Positions 5,504 through 6,540 of a DNA stretch of 6,540 nucleotides are shown piece by piece. The notes beneath the pieces are model-generated. The model made no database searches and had not been told where the DNA came from. It saw nothing but the letters and a program-made list of their open reading frames with translations. Source of the stretch: Paracoccaceae bacterium (GTDB lineage: Bacteria > Pseudomonadota > Alphaproteobacteria > Rhodobacterales > Rhodobacteraceae); NCBI GenBank assembly GCA_023254015.1, contig JALQYS010000602.1, positions 1 through 6,540 on the forward strand. Reading direction: 5' to 3'. The first letter of the stretch is position 1; the number at the start of each line of letters is the position of its first letter. Made by a program: the position numbers and the translations under genes.

Positions 5504-6234
5504 CCCACGCCCCCCTTGCGTTGCCAGACCTTCAGCATCATCGGCAGGGCCGACAGCGCCGCCAACCCCAGAAGCGGGCCAAGCACAGGTGCGGTGAACA
5601 CCATGCCAAGGTCCGGGGTTTCGCCACGGGCAAAGACCTCGCCCAGACCGGCGCCAACCGAGGTGAACACCAGCCCGGCCGGCAGGATGCCCAGCGCCGT
5701 CGTGGCCACAAAGGGCCAAAGGCGGATGCCGGCGAAAGCGGGAATCAGGTTGGCCAGAAAGAACGGGACCACCGGCACCAGCCGCATGATCAGCAGGGCC
5801 GACCACTGGTTCTGCCGCAACCCCTCCTGCAGCCGCGCCACCGCCCCGCCCCGGGCGGCGATCCGGCCCGCCACATCAGCCCCGATCCCGGCCCGCGCCG
5901 CCAGAAACACCAGCGCCGCCCCGATCGTCGCCCCGATGATATTATACAGCACCCCCGGAAACAGGCCAAAGAGGAACCCGCCCGTCAGGGTGGCAATCGT
6001 CGCCCCGGGGATGGACAAGGCAACGATGGCGGCATAGGCCGCAACGAAACCAATACTCGCCAACAGAAGATGCGCGTCCCGATAGGCCAGAAGCCCCGCG
6101 CGATGCCGCGACAAGGTCTCGAAAGTCAGCGCGTCGCCAAAAGCCAGCACGCCCGTCACGGCGGCCAGCAGAATCACCGCCAGCGGCACATGGCGCAAAA
6201 GGCGGCGCGACGGGGGTTTGGGACGCGTATCCAT
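5500..6234 (-). CDS. TVP38/TMEM64 family (VTT-domain) inner-membrane protein
   Basis: Integral membrane protein of 244 residues in the DedA/VTT superfamily, whose members are linked to lipid scrambling or ion-coupled transport; the exact activity of bacterial TVP38 members is not established. A basic N-terminus (RPKPPSRRLLRH) leads into helix 1 (about 16-32), then helix at about 56-74. The VTT core follows: IPGATIATLTGGFLFG (75-90) re-entrant/helix segment, a helix around 95-113, the conserved RLVPVVPFFLAN (151-162) re-entrant segment, helix 172-195 with GILPAG (181-186), and a last helix around 213-236. The start at 6234 is chosen because it directly precedes the basic leader and first helix; a longer frame reaches 6324 but adds 30 low-complexity, arginine/proline-rich residues. 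No clear Shine-Dalgarno precedes 6234, so the start is the weak point. Its stop overlaps the start of the oxidoreductase gene, so the two are translationally coupled and likely act together. Confidence 0.9.
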   Translation of the reverse strand: MDTRPKPPSRRLLRHVPLAVILLAAVTGVLAFGDALTFETLSRHRAGLLAYRDAHLLLASIGFVAAYAAIVALSIPGATIATLTGGFLFGLFPGVLYNIIGATIGAALVFLAARAGIGADVAGRIAARGGAVARLQEGLRQNQWSALLIMRLVPVVPFFLANLIPAFAGIRLWPFVATTALGILPAGLVFTSVGAGLGEVFARGETPDLGMVFTAPVLGPLLGLAALSALPMMLKVWQRKGGVG

Positions 6235-6368
6235 CCGGTCAGGATGGGCCGAAATCGCCCCGCTGCGCCAGTGCCTTGGGCGCCGGCTCACGCGCGGTTG
6301 ATAGGGCGGGCGGTTCGCACGCAATCGCGCAGCGTGTTTTCCGCGGTTTTCGGGCGCCAGGTGCCGGC

Positions 6369-6401
6369 TTGCGCGCGAAATGTTGCAGAAATCGCGCGCA
6401 A
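6369..6401. repeat. Perfect 10-bp inverted repeat upstream of the rpmH promoter
   Basis: TTGCGCGCGA (6369-6378) and TCGCGCGCAA (6392-6401) are perfect inverted copies separated by 13 bases. The right arm ends 6 bases before the -35 hexamer of the rpmH promoter, a typical place for an activator or repressor dimer site. It could also form a hairpin in a transcript crossing the region. Confidence 0.7.
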
Positions 6402-6407
6402 CCTGCG

Positions 6408-6436
6408 TTGACAGCCCGGCCCCGCCTGCTTAAAGA
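6408..6436 (+). promoter_or_regulatory. Probable housekeeping sigma promoter of rpmH
   Basis: Perfect -35 TTGACA (6408-6413), 17-base spacer, -10 TAAAGA (6431-6436, 3/6 match). Predicted transcription start near 6443 gives a leader of about 60 bases before the L34 coding region. A strong -35 with a poor -10 is common in high-GC alphaproteobacteria. Confidence 0.65.
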
Positions 6437-6490
6437 CCGGGCTTCAAGTTCCCGCCCTCGAATCCTTGCAGGTTCGGGCAACCGTCTTAT

Positions 6491-6496
6491 GGAGAG
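6491..6496 (+). promoter_or_regulatory. Shine-Dalgarno of rpmH
   Basis: GGAGAG, 5 bases before the ATT that begins the L34 frame (7 if GGAG alone is counted). This spacing supports initiation at the ATT at 6502 rather than at the in-frame TTG at 6466. Confidence 0.7.
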
Positions 6497-6501
6497 CCGC
6501 G

Positions 6502-6540
6502 ATTAAGCGCACTTACCAACCGTCGAACCTGGTCCGCAAG
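6502..6540 (+). CDS. rpmH: Ribosomal protein L34 (bL34), 5' part, apparent ATT start codon
   Basis: Codons 6502-6540 read (I/M)KRTYQPSNLVRK, the highly conserved N-terminus of bacterial L34, a very small (about 44-residue) protein of the large ribosomal subunit; the gene runs off the window. Known L34 proteins begin MKRT, so the first codon here is ATT (6502-6504), a rare start known for example in E. coli infC. GGAGAG is well placed upstream. The only upstream in-frame alternative before the Shine-Dalgarno is TTG at 6466, which would add 12 residues absent from L34. A five-codon ATG frame (6489-6506) in another phase ends in TAA, sharing base 6504 with the ATT. The gene is probably transcribed from the TTGACA promoter at 6408; in this bacterial group rnpA normally follows. 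A sequencing error turning ATG into ATT cannot be excluded. Confidence 0.92.
   Translation, partial: MKRTYQPSNLVRK

Larger units (their letters stand above)
6235..6501. other. Divergent intergenic region between the VTT gene and rpmH
   Basis: About 270 bases holding the promoters for both directions. On the rpmH side there are a perfect inverted repeat (6369-6401) and a TTGACA promoter (6408). On the VTT side only weak minus-strand promoter matches are seen (for example TATCAA near 6300 with a TTGCGT only 15 bases upstream). A short direct repeat GTTTTC occurs near 6336 and 6345. No RNA gene or protein-coding stretch is supported. Confidence 0.6.

Noticed and set aside
4085..5806. Longer N-terminus of the oxidoreductase frame (573 residues)
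   Set aside because: The extra 101 residues are the VTT gene read in another frame; the ATG at 5503 directly before the FAD-binding motif, with a ribosome site and the ATGA overlap, is the proper start.
6290..6330. Minus-strand promoter for the VTT gene (TTGCGT ... TATCAA)
   Set aside because: Only three matches at -35 and a 15-base spacer; too weak to list as a feature.
5488..6411. + strand open frame of 307 codons opposite the VTT gene
   Set aside because: Antisense shadow with low-complexity R/Q/P/G composition and no family resemblance.

Overview
The window looks like chromosomal DNA of a high-GC alphaproteobacterium, most likely a member of the Rhodobacteraceae (Rhodobacter/Paracoccus-like). 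The evidence is strong GC bias at third codon positions, alphaproteobacterial-type protein sequences, and a GC-rich intergenic hairpin followed by a CCCCCGAGGATATTT-type motif that I associate from memory with this family. No transposase, integrase, phage gene or CRISPR array is visible.

Left part (1-1305, + strand): the 3' end of a sulfate/thiosulfate ABC importer operon. It holds the C-terminal 177 residues of the permease CysW, then a complete but short ATPase, CysA, that lacks the usual C-terminal regulatory domain. A perfect GC hairpin lies 8 bases after cysA. About 560 bases without a convincing gene follow (1306-1868), containing several inverted repeats, then a complete minus-strand tRNA-Arg(ACG) with encoded CCA (1869-1945).

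Middle and right (2032-6234, all - strand): read in transcription order, these are a TVP38/TMEM64 (VTT-domain) membrane protein, a class I pyridine nucleotide-disulfide oxidoreductase coupled to it by an ATGA overlap, a membrane sensor histidine kinase, and a small DUF4405-type three-helix membrane protein with candidate haem histidines. The first two form a tight translational unit. The oxidoreductase keeps the redox-active Cys pair but has Tyr instead of the catalytic His in the C-terminal HPTxSE motif, so it is probably not a true dihydrolipoamide dehydrogenase. A hairpin between it and the kinase suggests at least partly separate transcription. The kinase has no response-regulator gene in the window.

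Right edge (6235-6540): a divergent intergenic region with a 10-bp perfect inverted repeat directly upstream of a TTGACA promoter. The first 13 codons of rpmH (ribosomal protein L34) follow. The L34 reading frame appears to start at an ATT codon with a well-placed Shine-Dalgarno sequence. A five-codon ATG mini-ORF overlaps that Shine-Dalgarno sequence and ends one base into the ATT start. This is the most unusual feature of the window.

I do not see a clearly new multi-gene system. The best leads are the non-canonical rpmH start with its overlapping mini-ORF, the His-to-Tyr oxidoreductase/VTT pair, the possible CTG start of the kinase, and the structured gene-free stretch next to the tRNA.
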